From Gaetbulibacter_B jejuensis (GTDB lineage: Bacteria; Bacteroidota; Bacteroidia; Flavobacteriales; Flavobacteriaceae): a DNA stretch of 64,000 bases. The notes beneath the pieces were generated by a model. The model saw only the letters and a list, made by a program, of their open reading frames with translations. It had not been told where the DNA came from and made no database searches. Location: the NCBI RefSeq assembly GCF_039524015.1, contig NZ_BAAAGF010000004.1:248001-312000 (forward strand), read 5' to 3'. Positions 35,464 to 44,949 of the stretch are shown piece by piece. The position numbers and the translations under genes are program-made. Position 1 is the stretch's first letter. The number at the start of each line of letters is the position of its first letter.

Positions 35464-38400
35464 TTAGTTGTTCTCAATCCACTTTTTAGCATTTACAAAA
35501 GCTTCTAACCAAGGCGAAACTTCATCTTGTCGTCCGTCAGGATAGTTTGCCCAGTTCCATTGAAATGTAGAACGCTCAATGTGTGGCATAGTCACCAAAT
35601 GCCTTCCAGTTTTATCAGTCATCATAGCTGTATTAAAATCTGAACCATTTGGGTTATGAGGATATTCAGCATAACCATACTTTGCTACAATATTGTATTG
35701 ATCTTCAGCATAAGGAAGGTTGAATTTTCCTTCACCATGAGAAATCCAAACACCTAGTGTGCTACCTGCTAACGTTGAAAGCATGATAGAGTTATTCTCT
35801 TGAATTTTTACAGACGTAAATGAGCTCTCGTGTTTATGAGAATCATTATGCACCATTTTACCATGCTGCTCATGCTCTGGATTAATAAGGTCTAGTTCCA
35901 TCATTAATTGGCAACCGTTACAAATACCAACAGAAAGCGTGTCTTCTCTTTCAAAGAAATTTTTAATCACTTCGTTGGCTTTGTCATTGTATTTAATAGC
36001 ACCAGCCCAACCTTTAGCAGAGCCTAAAACATCAGAGTTTGAGAAACCACCAACAGCACCAAGGAACTGAATGTCTTCTAATGTCTCACGACCAGAAATT
36101 AAATCGGTCATGTGTACATCTTTAACATCAAAACCTGCTAAGTACATAGCATTTGCCATTTCACGCTCAGAGTTACTTCCTTTTTCACGTAAGATAGCAG
36201 CTTTCGGTCTCGGTTTGCTACTGTCAATACTAGGCAGTTTACCTGTAAAATGACTTGGGAATGTATATTGAAGTGGTTGTTGTTTGTAGTTGTTGTAACG
36301 TGCTTCAGCCAAACCACTAGCAGTTTGTTTCTGGTCGAGTAGGAAAGAGGTTTTGTACCACATATCTCGTAATCTCGAAACCGTCATGGTAAATACTTCG
36401 CTTCCGTTGATGATACTTAATACATCAGCATCAGTTACTTTTCCAATGTTATGGAAGGTAATCTCAGCTTCAGACAATGTGTTTTCTATGCTATTATCTG
36501 TAGATTGAATAACGATACCTGCGTTTTCAGCAAATAAAACTTTGAATGAATCTTTTTCAGTCAATTTAGTAATGTCTAATTCTGCACCAAGATTGTTATC
36601 TGCAAAACATAATTCTAGTAAAGTTGTAATCAATCCGCCTGAAGCCACATCATGACCAGCAACAATTTTATTGTCTTTTATTAATTGCTGAATCGTGTTA
36701 AATACAGTTTTAGTATAAGCTGCACTTTTTACACTTGGTGTGCTGTTTCCTACTTTATTATTGATTTGTGCAAACGAGCTACCACCAAGTTTAAAGTCGT
36801 CTTGAGATATATTGATATAATAAATATCGCCTTTATCCTTTTTGAAAACAGGTTCTACAACCTTAGAAATATCGTTACAATTTGCTGCAGCAGAAATGAT
36901 AACTGTACCAGGAGAAATAACATCACCATCAGGATATTTTTGTTTCATGGATAAAGAATCCTTTCCTGTTGGAACATTGATACCTAAATCTATTGCAAAT
37001 TCTGAAACCGCTTTTACAGCTTCATACAAGCGTGCATCTTCACCTTCATTTTTACAAGGCCACATCCAGTTTGCAGAAAGCGAAACACTTTGCAAACCAT
37101 CTTTTAATGGTGCCCAAATAATATTTGTTAAGGCTTCGGTAATAGAATTGCGACTACCAGCCACAGGATTTATTAATCCTGAAATAGGTGAGTGGCCAAT
37201 ACTTGTTGCAATACCTTCTTTTCCTTTATAATCTAAAGCCATTACACCTACATTATTTAATGGAAGTTGTAATGGACCAGCACACTGCTGTTTGGCTACT
37301 TTACCACCAACACAACGGTCTACTTTGTTAGTTAACCAATCTTTACAAGCTACAGCTTCGAGTTGTAATAGTTGGTCTAAGTAATCGTAAAAATTATCTG
37401 AATTATAGGATAGATCACTGTAGTTTTTGTCAACCGTATGATCTGTCATTATAGTTTTTGGAGAGCTACCAAACATGTCTTCTAAAGCTAAATCCATTGG
37501 TTTGTCACCATTGGTTTTAGATTCAAAAGTAAAACGATGCTTTCCTGTAACTTCACCAACATCGTAAATTGGTGAACGTTCTCTGTCTGCAATTTTATGT
37601 AATGTGTCTAAGTGTTTTTCTGAAATGACTAATCCCATACGCTCTTGAGACTCGTTACCAATAATTTCTTTGGCAGAAAGGGTAGGATCACCCACTGGTA
37701 ATTTATCTAAATCAATGTGTCCACCTGTGTCTTCAACCAATTCTGATAAACAGTTAAGATGTCCACCAGCACCATGATCGTGAATAGAAACAATTGAATT
37801 TTCATCACTCTCTACCATACCACGAACCGCATTGGCAGCACGTTTTTGCATTTCTGGGTTAGAACGCTGTACGGCATTTAACTCAATACCACTGTCAAAT
37901 TCACCTGTGTCAGCAGACGATACAGCAGCACCTCCCATACCAATTCGGTAATTATCACCACCTAAAATTACGATTTTATCACCTTCTTTTGGTGTGTCTT
38001 TTATGGCTTGATCTGCTTTTCCGTAACCAATACCACCAGCTTGCATAATCACTTTGTCATAACCGATTTTATCGCTGCCTTCTTGGTGCTCAAAAGTTAA
38101 AACAGAACCACAAATAAGAGGTTGCCCAAATTTGTTTCCAAAATCAGACGCTCCATTACTAGCTTTAATTAAGATATCCATTGGAGTTTGGTACAACCAT
38201 TTGCGCTCAGGAAACGCCTTTTCCCAAGGACGCTCTTCTTCTAAACGCGAATACGATGTCATATAAACTGCTGTTCCGGCTAAAGGAATAGAACCTTTAC
38301 CACCAGCAAGTCTATCTCTAATCTCTCCTCCAGAACCTGTTGCAGCACCATTAAAAGGCTCTACAGTTGTTGGGAAATTGTGTGTTTCTGCTTTTAATGA

Positions 38401-39126
38401 AATTACAGATTCAAAATCTTTAGTTTGGTAATATTCAGGAACATCAGCACGTTTTGGAGCAAATTGTTCTACAACAGGTCCTTTTATAAACGCTACGTTA
38501 TCTTTGTATGCAGAAACAATATCGTTTGGATTTTGTTTCGAAGTTTCCTTAATCATCTTGAATAACGATGTTGGTTTCTCTTCACCATCAATAACAAAAG
38601 TTCCGTTGAAAATTTTATGACGACAGTGTTCTGAGTTCACTTGTGAGAATCCAAATACTTCAGAGTCTGTTAATGGGCGACCAATCTTTTTTGAAACACC
38701 TTCAAGATATTCAATTTCTTCGTCGCTAAGTGCTAAACCTTCTTGTTGGTTATATGCTGAAATATCTTCAATATTCTGAATCGCTTCAGGTTGAATGTTT
38801 ATGGTGAAGATGTCTTGATTTAAGCTTGAAAACTTTTCAGAAATCATTGGGTCGTACCCTTTAAAATCTTCAGATGTAGAAATGAATTCTTCAATTCTAA
38901 TGATGCCAGAAATTCCCATGTTTTGAGTAATTTCTACAGCATTTGTACTCCAAGGTGTTATCATTGCTGCTCTTGGACCAACAAAAAAAGCATCGAGAGA
39001 TGCTTGTTCTATTTTTGGCTGGTCGCCAAATAACCATACTAATTTAGATATGGTTTCTGTTGATAATTCTTTTGTGGCTTGAACAGCAAATACTTTGCTG
39101 TTTTGGTTTCCGAAGAAATGAATCAT
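35464..39126 (-). CDS. purL: Phosphoribosylformylglycinamidine synthase, single-chain PurL
   Basis: A 1220-residue enzyme of purine biosynthesis that converts FGAR, glutamine and ATP to FGAM. The FGAM-synthase core is marked by VNSEHCRHKIFNG near 168, SLKAETHNFPTTVEPFNGAATGSGG-type sequence (visible as HNFPTTVEPFNGAATG) near 249, and IHDHGAGGHLNCLSEL. The glutaminase domain has Cys1069 in GICNGCQLM and His1182/Glu1184 in MPHIERS. This is the large single-chain form, like the E. coli enzyme (1295 residues), not the PurL/Q/S set. It is a lone gene with its own -7 element. Confidence 0.96.
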   Translation of the reverse strand: MIHFFGNQNSKVFAVQATKELSTETISKLVWLFGDQPKIEQASLDAFFVGPRAAMITPWSTNAVEITQNMGISGIIRIEEFISTSEDFKGYDPMISEKFSSLNQDIFTINIQPEAIQNIEDISAYNQQEGLALSDEEIEYLEGVSKKIGRPLTDSEVFGFSQVNSEHCRHKIFNGTFVIDGEEKPTSLFKMIKETSKQNPNDIVSAYKDNVAFIKGPVVEQFAPKRADVPEYYQTKDFESVISLKAETHNFPTTVEPFNGAATGSGGEIRDRLAGGKGSIPLAGTAVYMTSYSRLEEERPWEKAFPERKWLYQTPMDILIKASNGASDFGNKFGQPLICGSVLTFEHQEGSDKIGYDKVIMQAGGIGYGKADQAIKDTPKEGDKIVILGGDNYRIGMGGAAVSSADTGEFDSGIELNAVQRSNPEMQKRAANAVRGMVESDENSIVSIHDHGAGGHLNCLSELVEDTGGHIDLDKLPVGDPTLSAKEIIGNESQERMGLVISEKHLDTLHKIADRERSPIYDVGEVTGKHRFTFESKTNGDKPMDLALEDMFGSSPKTIMTDHTVDKNYSDLSYNSDNFYDYLDQLLQLEAVACKDWLTNKVDRCVGGKVAKQQCAGPLQLPLNNVGVMALDYKGKEGIATSIGHSPISGLINPVAGSRNSITEALTNIIWAPLKDGLQSVSLSANWMWPCKNEGEDARLYEAVKAVSEFAIDLGINVPTGKDSLSMKQKYPDGDVISPGTVIISAAANCNDISKVVEPVFKKDKGDIYYINISQDDFKLGGSSFAQINNKVGNSTPSVKSAAYTKTVFNTIQQLIKDNKIVAGHDVASGGLITTLLELCFADNNLGAELDITKLTEKDSFKVLFAENAGIVIQSTDNSIENTLSEAEITFHNIGKVTDADVLSIINGSEVFTMTVSRLRDMWYKTSFLLDQKQTASGLAEARYNNYKQQPLQYTFPSHFTGKLPSIDSSKPRPKAAILREKGSNSEREMANAMYLAGFDVKDVHMTDLISGRETLEDIQFLGAVGGFSNSDVLGSAKGWAGAIKYNDKANEVIKNFFEREDTLSVGICNGCQLMMELDLINPEHEQHGKMVHNDSHKHESSFTSVKIQENNSIMLSTLAGSTLGVWISHGEGKFNLPYAEDQYNIVAKYGYAEYPHNPNGSDFNTAMMTDKTGRHLVTMPHIERSTFQWNWANYPDGRQDEVSPWLEAFVNAKKWIENN

Positions 39127-39158
39127 TATGCGTATGTTATAGTTGTGTTTTGAAAGTG

Positions 39159-39166
39159 CAAAAATA
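39159..39166 (-). promoter_or_regulatory. -7 promoter element (TATTTTTG) of purL
   Basis: On the minus strand this matches TAnnTTTG exactly, 32 bp before the purL ATG, followed by CACTTTC. No clear -33 partner was found at normal spacing. Confidence 0.6.
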
Positions 39167-39236
39167 CACTTTTTTTCGTGTAATGATGATTATTTCAATT
39201 ATTGATTGTAGGATTTATTCACGAGGTTTTGAACAA

Positions 39237-39266
39237 AAAAAAGCGACTCTTACAAGTCGCTTTTTT
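39237..39266 (-). terminator. Intrinsic terminator after the endonuclease gene
   Basis: A 12-bp perfect stem (AAAAAAGCGACT, 6-nt loop, mirrored arm) lies 4 bp after the stop codon of the minus-strand endonuclease gene and upstream of the purL promoter. Confidence 0.85.
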
Positions 39267-39270
39267 AAGT

Positions 39271-41100
39271 TTAGTTTTTTATGAGCTTTTTGCTTAAGGT
39301 AGAATTACCTTGTTTAATTCTTAAAATATAAACTCCTGTTGAAAGTTGTTCTGTGTTTATTGTACTAGAATTGGTAATTACTTTTGATAAAACATGCTTA
39401 CCTAAAACATTAAATATGTCGATTTGAGTTTCGATTTGACTGTTAAGTTTAATGTTTAAGCTGTTTTTTACTGGGTTTGGATAAATTGAAATAGCTTCTA
39501 TACTATTTTCAGGTAAACTTAAACTTGAATAGCATGTCCAAGATAAATTATCTATTCCTACTCTGGCATCACCTGAGTTATTATCTTCAATTACCACAGT
39601 TACATTTCCATCAACATTAATATCAGTAATAGTTGTAGTTTGTATAGTGTCGCTATAAGGGATTGTACCTGCAAGATTTCCATTTACCATTACATTTAAG
39701 GTTCCATCTGAACCAGAAAAGATACGTTGAGTAGTAATCGTAAAACTTCCAATACCACCACCAAGAGTAGGTGAGGTTAAAGATGCGCCATCAGTAGTGC
39801 CTCTATAATCGATTAATATAGCTCTACTGCCTTCTATGGTTTGGTCTGTTCTAGCTTCGGTAGCGTTCCAAGTACCACTATCTCCTGTCCAGGTTCTATC
39901 AGTATATTGCGAACTGTTTGCTGGTATGTCTTCAAAATCTTCTGAGGCACACTCATCACCATTAGCTCCAGCTTCAGTTGTGGTGCCATTTACTGAATTA
40001 CTTTGAGAAGATTCGTTTCCTGCAGCATCTTTTGCAATTACATAAAACGAATATGTAGTTTCTGGAGTTAAATTAACTACAGTTGCTGAATTTGTAGTAA
40101 CCGTCATATTATATACACTATCTACATAAACATCATAAGCAGTAACACCTATGTTGTCAGTTGAAGCAGTCCAATCTAAAGAAATTGTAGTTGAACCTTC
40201 GTTAGTAACCATAAGATTGGTTGGAGTAGAAGGTGCTTCGGTGTCAGGAGTTACGTTCCAAATCATTTCAACGTACTCAGGATGGTCAACAAATGGGTTT
40301 CTGTTACTCTGATGGTTATAATAGATATTGTTATTTCTATCTATTTCTTTTTGAGAAACAGGGTCCATTTGGTGCCATGTTAGAAGTATGCTTAAAAAAG
40401 GATCGTCTAATACTTTGTCTGAACTTCCGTCAAACATAGCATAGCTTCCCCAACTACTAATTTGATCTTCGTATCGCGTTGCAAAATAAAAGTAGATACG
40501 AGCAATGTCGCCTTTAAATTCATCAATAGGTTCAAAAACTGTATTGGTATAACCAGCAGAGTAACCACTATTGAGGTTGCCTCCAAGTTTAGAGCCATTT
40601 TGAGTTGGATTAGAAATATTACTTTGACTAACTAATTGACTGTTATCAACAACTCCGAAAGGGTAACTACTTCTAAAACCATTAACTCTACCATCTGTAG
40701 GTAGGAGATGGTGCGCATCGCTTCTCATTGGAGTATTTTGGCTGAAAACAGATTGAGGGATAACATGCTCTTTGTTATAGCAATCGCCTTCTACACTGTA
40801 ATTTCCGCATTCGTCACTAACCGGAGAGAAGGTGTAAGGGTCTGATCCTGATGGATTTTCTGAATAAGGGTCTAAAATCGTATTACTTCCTGTTTCATAG
40901 TAGTTGTCTAAATCATAAGAAGCAATAAAACCATCCATAGCATCATAACCTTGATCGTTATGGTTGTCTATAATGTTGTGTAGTTGCGTTTTTAAAGTGT
41001 AGCCAGTTCCTGTTGCGCTATCATAATAACCTGCAGGTATTTGTGCAAAAGCTGCAGTTGAAAAAATTAAAGTAGCTATTAATGTGTAGAATTGTTTCAT
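39271..41100 (-). CDS. Secreted endonuclease I (NucM/EndA-like) with fibronectin III and T9SS domains
   Basis: A 609-residue exported nuclease. After the signal peptide (to about 20), residues about 28-285 match the endonuclease I family: CYNKEHVIPQSVF (His112 likely catalytic), SDAHHLLPTDGRVN near 127, FKGDIARIYFYFATRY near 195, and NRNPFVDHPEYVEMIW near 266. A fibronectin type III domain covers about 290-376, then a beta-rich domain (GIGSFTITT...) and a T9SS type A sorting domain from about 536 (ISIYPNPVKNSLNIKL ... LSTGVYILRI). It probably digests extracellular DNA or RNA, releasing phosphate and nucleosides. It lies just upstream of purL, on the same strand but in a separate unit. Confidence 0.9.
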   Translation of the reverse strand: MKQFYTLIATLIFSTAAFAQIPAGYYDSATGTGYTLKTQLHNIIDNHNDQGYDAMDGFIASYDLDNYYETGSNTILDPYSENPSGSDPYTFSPVSDECGNYSVEGDCYNKEHVIPQSVFSQNTPMRSDAHHLLPTDGRVNGFRSSYPFGVVDNSQLVSQSNISNPTQNGSKLGGNLNSGYSAGYTNTVFEPIDEFKGDIARIYFYFATRYEDQISSWGSYAMFDGSSDKVLDDPFLSILLTWHQMDPVSQKEIDRNNNIYYNHQSNRNPFVDHPEYVEMIWNVTPDTEAPSTPTNLMVTNEGSTTISLDWTASTDNIGVTAYDVYVDSVYNMTVTTNSATVVNLTPETTYSFYVIAKDAAGNESSQSNSVNGTTTEAGANGDECASEDFEDIPANSSQYTDRTWTGDSGTWNATEARTDQTIEGSRAILIDYRGTTDGASLTSPTLGGGIGSFTITTQRIFSGSDGTLNVMVNGNLAGTIPYSDTIQTTTITDINVDGNVTVVIEDNNSGDARVGIDNLSWTCYSSLSLPENSIEAISIYPNPVKNSLNIKLNSQIETQIDIFNVLGKHVLSKVITNSSTINTEQLSTGVYILRIKQGNSTLSKKLIKN

Positions 41101-41110
41101 CTATTTAGGT

Positions 41111-42325
41111 TTATTTTTTCTTTTCAAGTAATGCCATGTAAAACCCATCAAAACCTGATTTATGGGCTAAAATCTTTTTGTCTTTTACAAAGGTAAAGTC
41201 TTTTCCAGATTCCGATGTTAAAAATTTGTCAACTTGTTTTTGGTTTTCAGAAGGTAAAACCGAACATGTAGCATACACTAGTTTGCCACCAGGTTTTACC
41301 ATTTTAGAGTATTGTTGTAATACCTCTTGTTGTGTTACTCTTATGCTGTCTAGAAATTCAGGTTCTAATTTCCATTTTGCATCAGGATTTCTACGTAAAA
41401 CACCTAATCCAGAACAAGGAGCGTCAATTAAAACTCTATCGGCTTTGTCATAAAGTTTTTTGATAGGTTTTGTAGAGTCAATAACACGCATGTCAAAATT
41501 ATGAACACCATTACGCTTGGCTCTGGTTTTTAGCTTTTTTAACTTACTTTCATAAATATCCATTGCAATCACCTGACCTTTGTTTTGCATCAAAGCAGCG
41601 ATGTGTAATGTTTTACCACCAGCTCCAGCACAAGTGTCTACAACTTTCATTCCTGGTTGCACATCTAAAAAGTCGGCTACTAATTGAGACGATGCATCTT
41701 GTACTTCGAACCAACCATCTTTAAAAGCTTCGGTTTTAAATACATTAGCGCGTTCTTTTAATTTTAGAGCGTAAGGATAGTTGTTTAAAAACTCGGTTTC
41801 AATATCTTCAGACTGAAGTTTTAACTGTAAGTCTTTTTTGTTGGTTTTTAAAGTGTTTACACGTAAGATAACTTCGGCTTGCTCATTTTGCATAGCAATT
41901 TCTTTAGTCCATGTATCTTCACCTAATTCTGCAATTCCAACTTCATCAATCCAATCAGGAATAGATTCGCGGAATTTTCTAATTTTTGATAATTCATCAA
42001 AACGACCTTTAATTTTACGTGTTGGCGTATTTACAAAATACTTCCAATCAGGTAAACGAATACCTTTTAAAGTTGCCCAAACAGCAAACATTCTCCAAAG
42101 GTTGTCTCTGTCGTAAGGTGCTTTAACTTCAGCTATTTCAGCATATAAACGTTTCCAACGTACAATATCGTAAGTGGTTTCGGCAACAAACGATCTGTCT
42201 CTACTTCCCCAACGTTTATCACGCTTTAAAAGAGATTGAATTACCTTGTCGGCATATTCACCTTCGTTAAATATCTTGTGTAAGCCGTCAATAACGGCAA
42301 AACATAAATTTCTATGTAATCGCAT
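41111..42325 (-). CDS. RsmB/NOP2-type 16S rRNA (cytosine-C5) methyltransferase
   Basis: A 404-residue protein from the ATG at 42325. That start is preferred over the one at 42346 because MRLHRNLCFAVIDGL begins the conserved NusB-like N-terminal domain, and a -7 promoter element sits at 42344-42351. The C-terminal half is a SAM methyltransferase: VVDTCAGAGGKTLHIA (SAM loop), VLIDAPCSGLGVLRRNP with a catalytic Cys, and LVYATCSVLPSEN with the second Cys, the NOP2/Sun pattern. It methylates a cytosine in ribosomal RNA. Divergent from an ECF sigma gene. Confidence 0.9.
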   Translation of the reverse strand: MRLHRNLCFAVIDGLHKIFNEGEYADKVIQSLLKRDKRWGSRDRSFVAETTYDIVRWKRLYAEIAEVKAPYDRDNLWRMFAVWATLKGIRLPDWKYFVNTPTRKIKGRFDELSKIRKFRESIPDWIDEVGIAELGEDTWTKEIAMQNEQAEVILRVNTLKTNKKDLQLKLQSEDIETEFLNNYPYALKLKERANVFKTEAFKDGWFEVQDASSQLVADFLDVQPGMKVVDTCAGAGGKTLHIAALMQNKGQVIAMDIYESKLKKLKTRAKRNGVHNFDMRVIDSTKPIKKLYDKADRVLIDAPCSGLGVLRRNPDAKWKLEPEFLDSIRVTQQEVLQQYSKMVKPGGKLVYATCSVLPSENQKQVDKFLTSESGKDFTFVKDKKILAHKSGFDGFYMALLEKKK

Positions 42326-42343
42326 TGTAAAAAATTCAGCATG

Positions 42344-42351
42344 CAAATTTA
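42344..42351 (-). promoter_or_regulatory. -7 promoter element (TAAATTTG) of the RsmB-like gene
   Basis: On the minus strand this is TAAATTTG, an exact TAnnTTTG match, 18 bp before the ATG at 42325. Its position rules out the in-frame ATG at 42346 as the main start. Confidence 0.65.
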
Positions 42352-42400
42352 CGGTTAATTCCTAAGATTTTTCCTTAATTTACTACCGAAAATATAATAT

Positions 42401-42979
42401 TTGGAAGAAAAGGAGTTTATACAAGCATTAAAGAGTAGAGATTCTTTAGCTTATAGTAAGTTAATTGATGATTTTCAAGACAAGGTTTTTGGGACCTGTA
42501 TGTCATTTGTGCCAAATAAAGAAGATGCTGAAGATATTGCTCAAGAGGTGTTTTTAGAGGTGTTCAATTCAATAGATAAGTTTAAAGGTAAATCAAAACT
42601 TACTACATGGATTTATAGAATAACCACTAATAAATGTTTAGAATTTATTAGAAAAAGAAATACTAAAAAACGATTTGCTTTTTTGCAGTCAATAACTGGA
42701 AATGTTTTACCTCTGGACAAAACAACTTATTTTACTGAAATAAACCATCCAGGAATACAACTAGAAAATAAAGAATTAAATGAAACTTTGTTTAAAGCTA
42801 TAAATTCACTTCCAGAAAGTCAAAGTGTTGTGTTTACATTACACAAAATTGACGGAAAGAGTTATGATGAAATAGCTGAAATAACTAATAAGAGTTTATC
42901 TTCAGTTGAATCAACAATGTTTAGAGCGAAGAAGAATTTAAAGAGTATACTAGAAAATTACTATAAGAATGAATACTAG
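42401..42979 (+). CDS. ECF-type RNA polymerase sigma factor (cassette 1)
   Basis: A 192-residue sigma-70 family protein with region 2 (about 12-82; EDAEDIAQEVFLEVFNSIDKF and LTTWIYRITTNKCLEFI) and region 4 (about 130-185; LPESQSVVFTLHKIDGKSYDEIAEI ends in a helix-turn-helix, SLSSVESTMFRAKKNL). The only start that fits is TTG at 42401, since an in-frame stop lies just upstream. The next gene overlaps it by 11 bases, so they are translationally coupled. It is the first gene of a three-gene cassette. Confidence 0.9.
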   Translation: MEEKEFIQALKSRDSLAYSKLIDDFQDKVFGTCMSFVPNKEDAEDIAQEVFLEVFNSIDKFKGKSKLTTWIYRITTNKCLEFIRKRNTKKRFAFLQSITGNVLPLDKTTYFTEINHPGIQLENKELNETLFKAINSLPESQSVVFTLHKIDGKSYDEIAEITNKSLSSVESTMFRAKKNLKSILENYYKNEY

Positions 42980-43331
42980 TACAAGTTTTTTTGAGTATTT
43001 GCATCTAAATATAAAAGAGACTAAAAATATTAATATGAATAAAAAAGTGCAAGAGGTATTAGATTCTGCTGAATCAATTGGAAGCGTAAAAGCATCTCCT
43101 TTTTTTAAAGAAGGTGTCATGCGTCAAATTCACAATGTATCAAATGAAAAGGAATTGGTGTTGTGGTCTTGGTTTACGCCTAAATTGCAACTAGTAACCT
43201 TGACTTGTGTTATTGTTTTGAATATTGTAGCATATACTAAACTTAAAGAGATTACTTACAATGAAAATGTAAATAGCTTTGCAGAATCATATGGTTTATT
43301 AGAAAATAATGAATCTTCAATATTAAATTAA
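42969..43331 (+). CDS. Small membrane protein, probable anti-sigma partner (cassette 1)
   Basis: A 120-residue protein that overlaps the sigma gene by 11 bases. Residues 1-65 are cytoplasmic-type and hydrophilic, one membrane helix lies at about 71-88 (LQLVTLTCVIVLNIVAYTKL), and a short tail follows. An internal ATG at 43035 could also start it. No zinc-binding HxxxCxxC motif is visible. The arrangement (sigma, single-helix membrane protein, LTxxQ-type exported protein) suggests an anti-sigma role, which is inferred from context only. Confidence 0.6.
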   Translation: MNTSTSFFEYLHLNIKETKNINMNKKVQEVLDSAESIGSVKASPFFKEGVMRQIHNVSNEKELVLWSWFTPKLQLVTLTCVIVLNIVAYTKLKEITYNENVNSFAESYGLLENNESSILN

Positions 43332-43333
43332 GC

Positions 43334-43840
43334 ATGAAAAAAAACACAATTATATATTCGTTACTTGTTTTTTTAGTAATCATGAACATGTTTTTCTTGT
43401 ATAATTATATGTTTAAACCTACTAATATAAATGAGCGACGTCAGCAGAATAATAAAGATTTTATAGTTAGTGAGCTAGGGTTTAGCGAAGAACAAAAAGC
43501 CGAATTTAGAAAAAAAAGTATCAGTCATCACGAAGCTATGAGACGTCTAAATGATGAAATAAAAATCCTTAAGGATGAATTGTTTGGTAAATTATCTGAC
43601 GATATAGTTAATGATGGTGTTATTGACTCTATTACTTCATTGATAGGTGAAAAAGAAAAATCTAAGGAACAAGAGGTTTTTCGTCATTTTAAAATGATTC
43701 AAGAATTATCCAACGATAAGCAGAAAGAAAAATTTAAAATGATAATTATGGATGCTTTAAGACGAAACGATAGAGGTGCTAATAGAATTCCACCTCCTCC
43801 AAGGGAAGAGAATAATCGTATTAGGCCACCAAGAAATTAA
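43334..43840 (+). CDS. Spy/CpxP/ZraP-like periplasmic sensor protein (cassette 1)
   Basis: A 168-residue protein with one N-terminal helix (about 5-28) and a long helical, charged domain. The first turn has LGFSEEQKAEFRKKSISHHEAM and later HFKMIQELSNDKQKEKF, the LTxxQ-type pattern of Spy, CpxP and CnrX proteins that monitor metals or misfolded proteins. The tail is rich in Arg and Pro (RIPPPPREENNRIRPPRN). It is the third gene of the sigma cassette, 2 bp after the membrane protein, and is followed by a strong terminator. Confidence 0.72.
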   Translation: MKKNTIIYSLLVFLVIMNMFFLYNYMFKPTNINERRQQNNKDFIVSELGFSEEQKAEFRKKSISHHEAMRRLNDEIKILKDELFGKLSDDIVNDGVIDSITSLIGEKEKSKEQEVFRHFKMIQELSNDKQKEKFKMIIMDALRRNDRGANRIPPPPREENNRIRPPRN

Positions 43841-43888
43841 AAATCACAAAAAAAAGACTCCAATAAAGGAGTCTTTTTTTTGTGATTT
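43841..43888 (+). terminator. Strong intrinsic terminator after sigma cassette 1
   Basis: A 21-bp perfect stem around the loop AATAAA: the arm ends AAAAAAAAGACTCC and its mirror GGAGTCTTTTTTTT runs on to GTGATTT. It starts at the stop of the Spy-like gene. Confidence 0.85.
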
Positions 43889-43957
43889 TTTTAACACCAT
43901 TAAGCACAAGTATAAAATGAAAACCACATCTAAAAATATGTAACAACAATAAGAAAT

Positions 43958-44455
43958 ATGAAAACAAAAACATTAATTACTGCCATTTTTATCTTAACAA
44001 GTATAAATCTTTTTGCTCAAGGACCAGGAGGTAGAGGAGGAAGAGGTAATGGAAATCAACAAAGAGGTGAGAAACCTAGTGCATCTAAAATTTTAGAAAT
44101 GTTAGATGTTAATAATGATAAAGTTATAGATAAAGACGAGGCCTCTAATGATAGACGAGGCAAGATATCTGAAGATTTTGCTGAAATAGATACCAATGAA
44201 GATGGAGTGATAGATTTAGATGAGCTAGAAGCATCATTAGAATCTATGGATAAACCTAGAGAAGTTTCTGCAGAAGAGGTTTTAAAAGAGGTAGACGATA
44301 ATGAAGATGGATTGTTAAATGAACTAGAAGTAGCCGCAAAAGATAGAAGAGAGCTCATCAATAATTTTAAAATTATTGATACCGATGAGGATGGTCAACT
44401 TAATCTTGAAGAATTAAAAACATTTTACTCAAGTATGAAAAAGAAGAAGAGATAG
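43958..44455 (+). CDS. Exported EF-hand protein with four calcium loops
   Basis: A 165-residue protein with signal peptide (to about 21), then a Gly-Arg-rich segment (GPGGRGGRGNGNQQRG) and four EF-hand loops: DVNNDKVIDKDE, DTNEDGVIDLDE, DDNEDGLLNELE and DTDEDGQLNLEE. All keep the Asp/Asn and Glu ligands at positions 1, 3, 5 and 12, so all four could bind Ca2+. It sits between two terminator/gap regions and has no operon partner directly upstream (117-bp gap). The next EF-hand gene starts 144 bp downstream. Confidence 0.85.
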   Translation: MKTKTLITAIFILTSINLFAQGPGGRGGRGNGNQQRGEKPSASKILEMLDVNNDKVIDKDEASNDRRGKISEDFAEIDTNEDGVIDLDELEASLESMDKPREVSAEEVLKEVDDNEDGLLNELEVAAKDRRELINNFKIIDTDEDGQLNLEELKTFYSSMKKKKR

Positions 44456-44599
44456 AAAGTAAATTAAGTATGATGATGCTAAAAGAGTTTGGTTTTAAAT
44501 TGTTGTTTTGGTTATAGCCTAAGCTAATAAAGGTATAAAAAACACAAGTTTTAATTAAAAGTAGCATCTAAATAAATATAACCAAAAAACAAATTATAA

Positions 44600-44923
44600 A
44601 TGAAAAGACAATTTTATCATGTAGTAGCTGTAATAGGAGTTTTATGTTTTATGAGTTGCAAATCTTCTGAAAACACAGCAGAAACAAAGAGTAATGAGCA
44701 AAGAGAATCAGGTGGAGTACCAAATGTTACCGAGTTGATTAAAGAAATGGATGCTAATGGAGATGGGAAGTTATCTAAAGAAGAAGTAAAAGGACCATTA
44801 GCTGAAGATTTTTCTAAAATAGATACTAATGAAGATGGATTTTTAAGTCTAGAAGAGTTAAAGAATGCTCCTAAACCTAGTAGAGATGAACGAGGAGGTA
44901 GACCTCAAAGAGGAAGAAACTAA
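44600..44923 (+). CDS. EF-hand lipoprotein with two calcium loops
   Basis: A 107-residue lipoprotein (lipobox FMSCKSS, Cys at 20) with two EF-hand loops, DANGDGKLSKEE (about 53-64) and DTNEDGFLSLEE (about 77-88), and an Arg-rich tail. It starts a group of close-packed genes with the YHYH, MORN and SCO proteins (gaps 26, 15 and -26 bp). Calcium binding is supported by ligand positions; its partners are unknown. Confidence 0.82.
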   Translation: MKRQFYHVVAVIGVLCFMSCKSSENTAETKSNEQRESGGVPNVTELIKEMDANGDGKLSKEEVKGPLAEDFSKIDTNEDGFLSLEELKNAPKPSRDERGGRPQRGRN

Positions 44924-44949
44924 ATAATAAATAAATCAAGATTTAAATT

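Noticed and set aside
36842..37231. A 129-codon plus-strand frame opposite purL
   Set aside because: PurL motifs are intact on the other strand and the antisense frame has no recognisable protein features.
42326..42346. Upstream in-frame ATG (42346) as the start of the RsmB-like gene
   Set aside because: The exact -7 element at 42344-42351 lies over that codon and the family begins at MRLHRNL.
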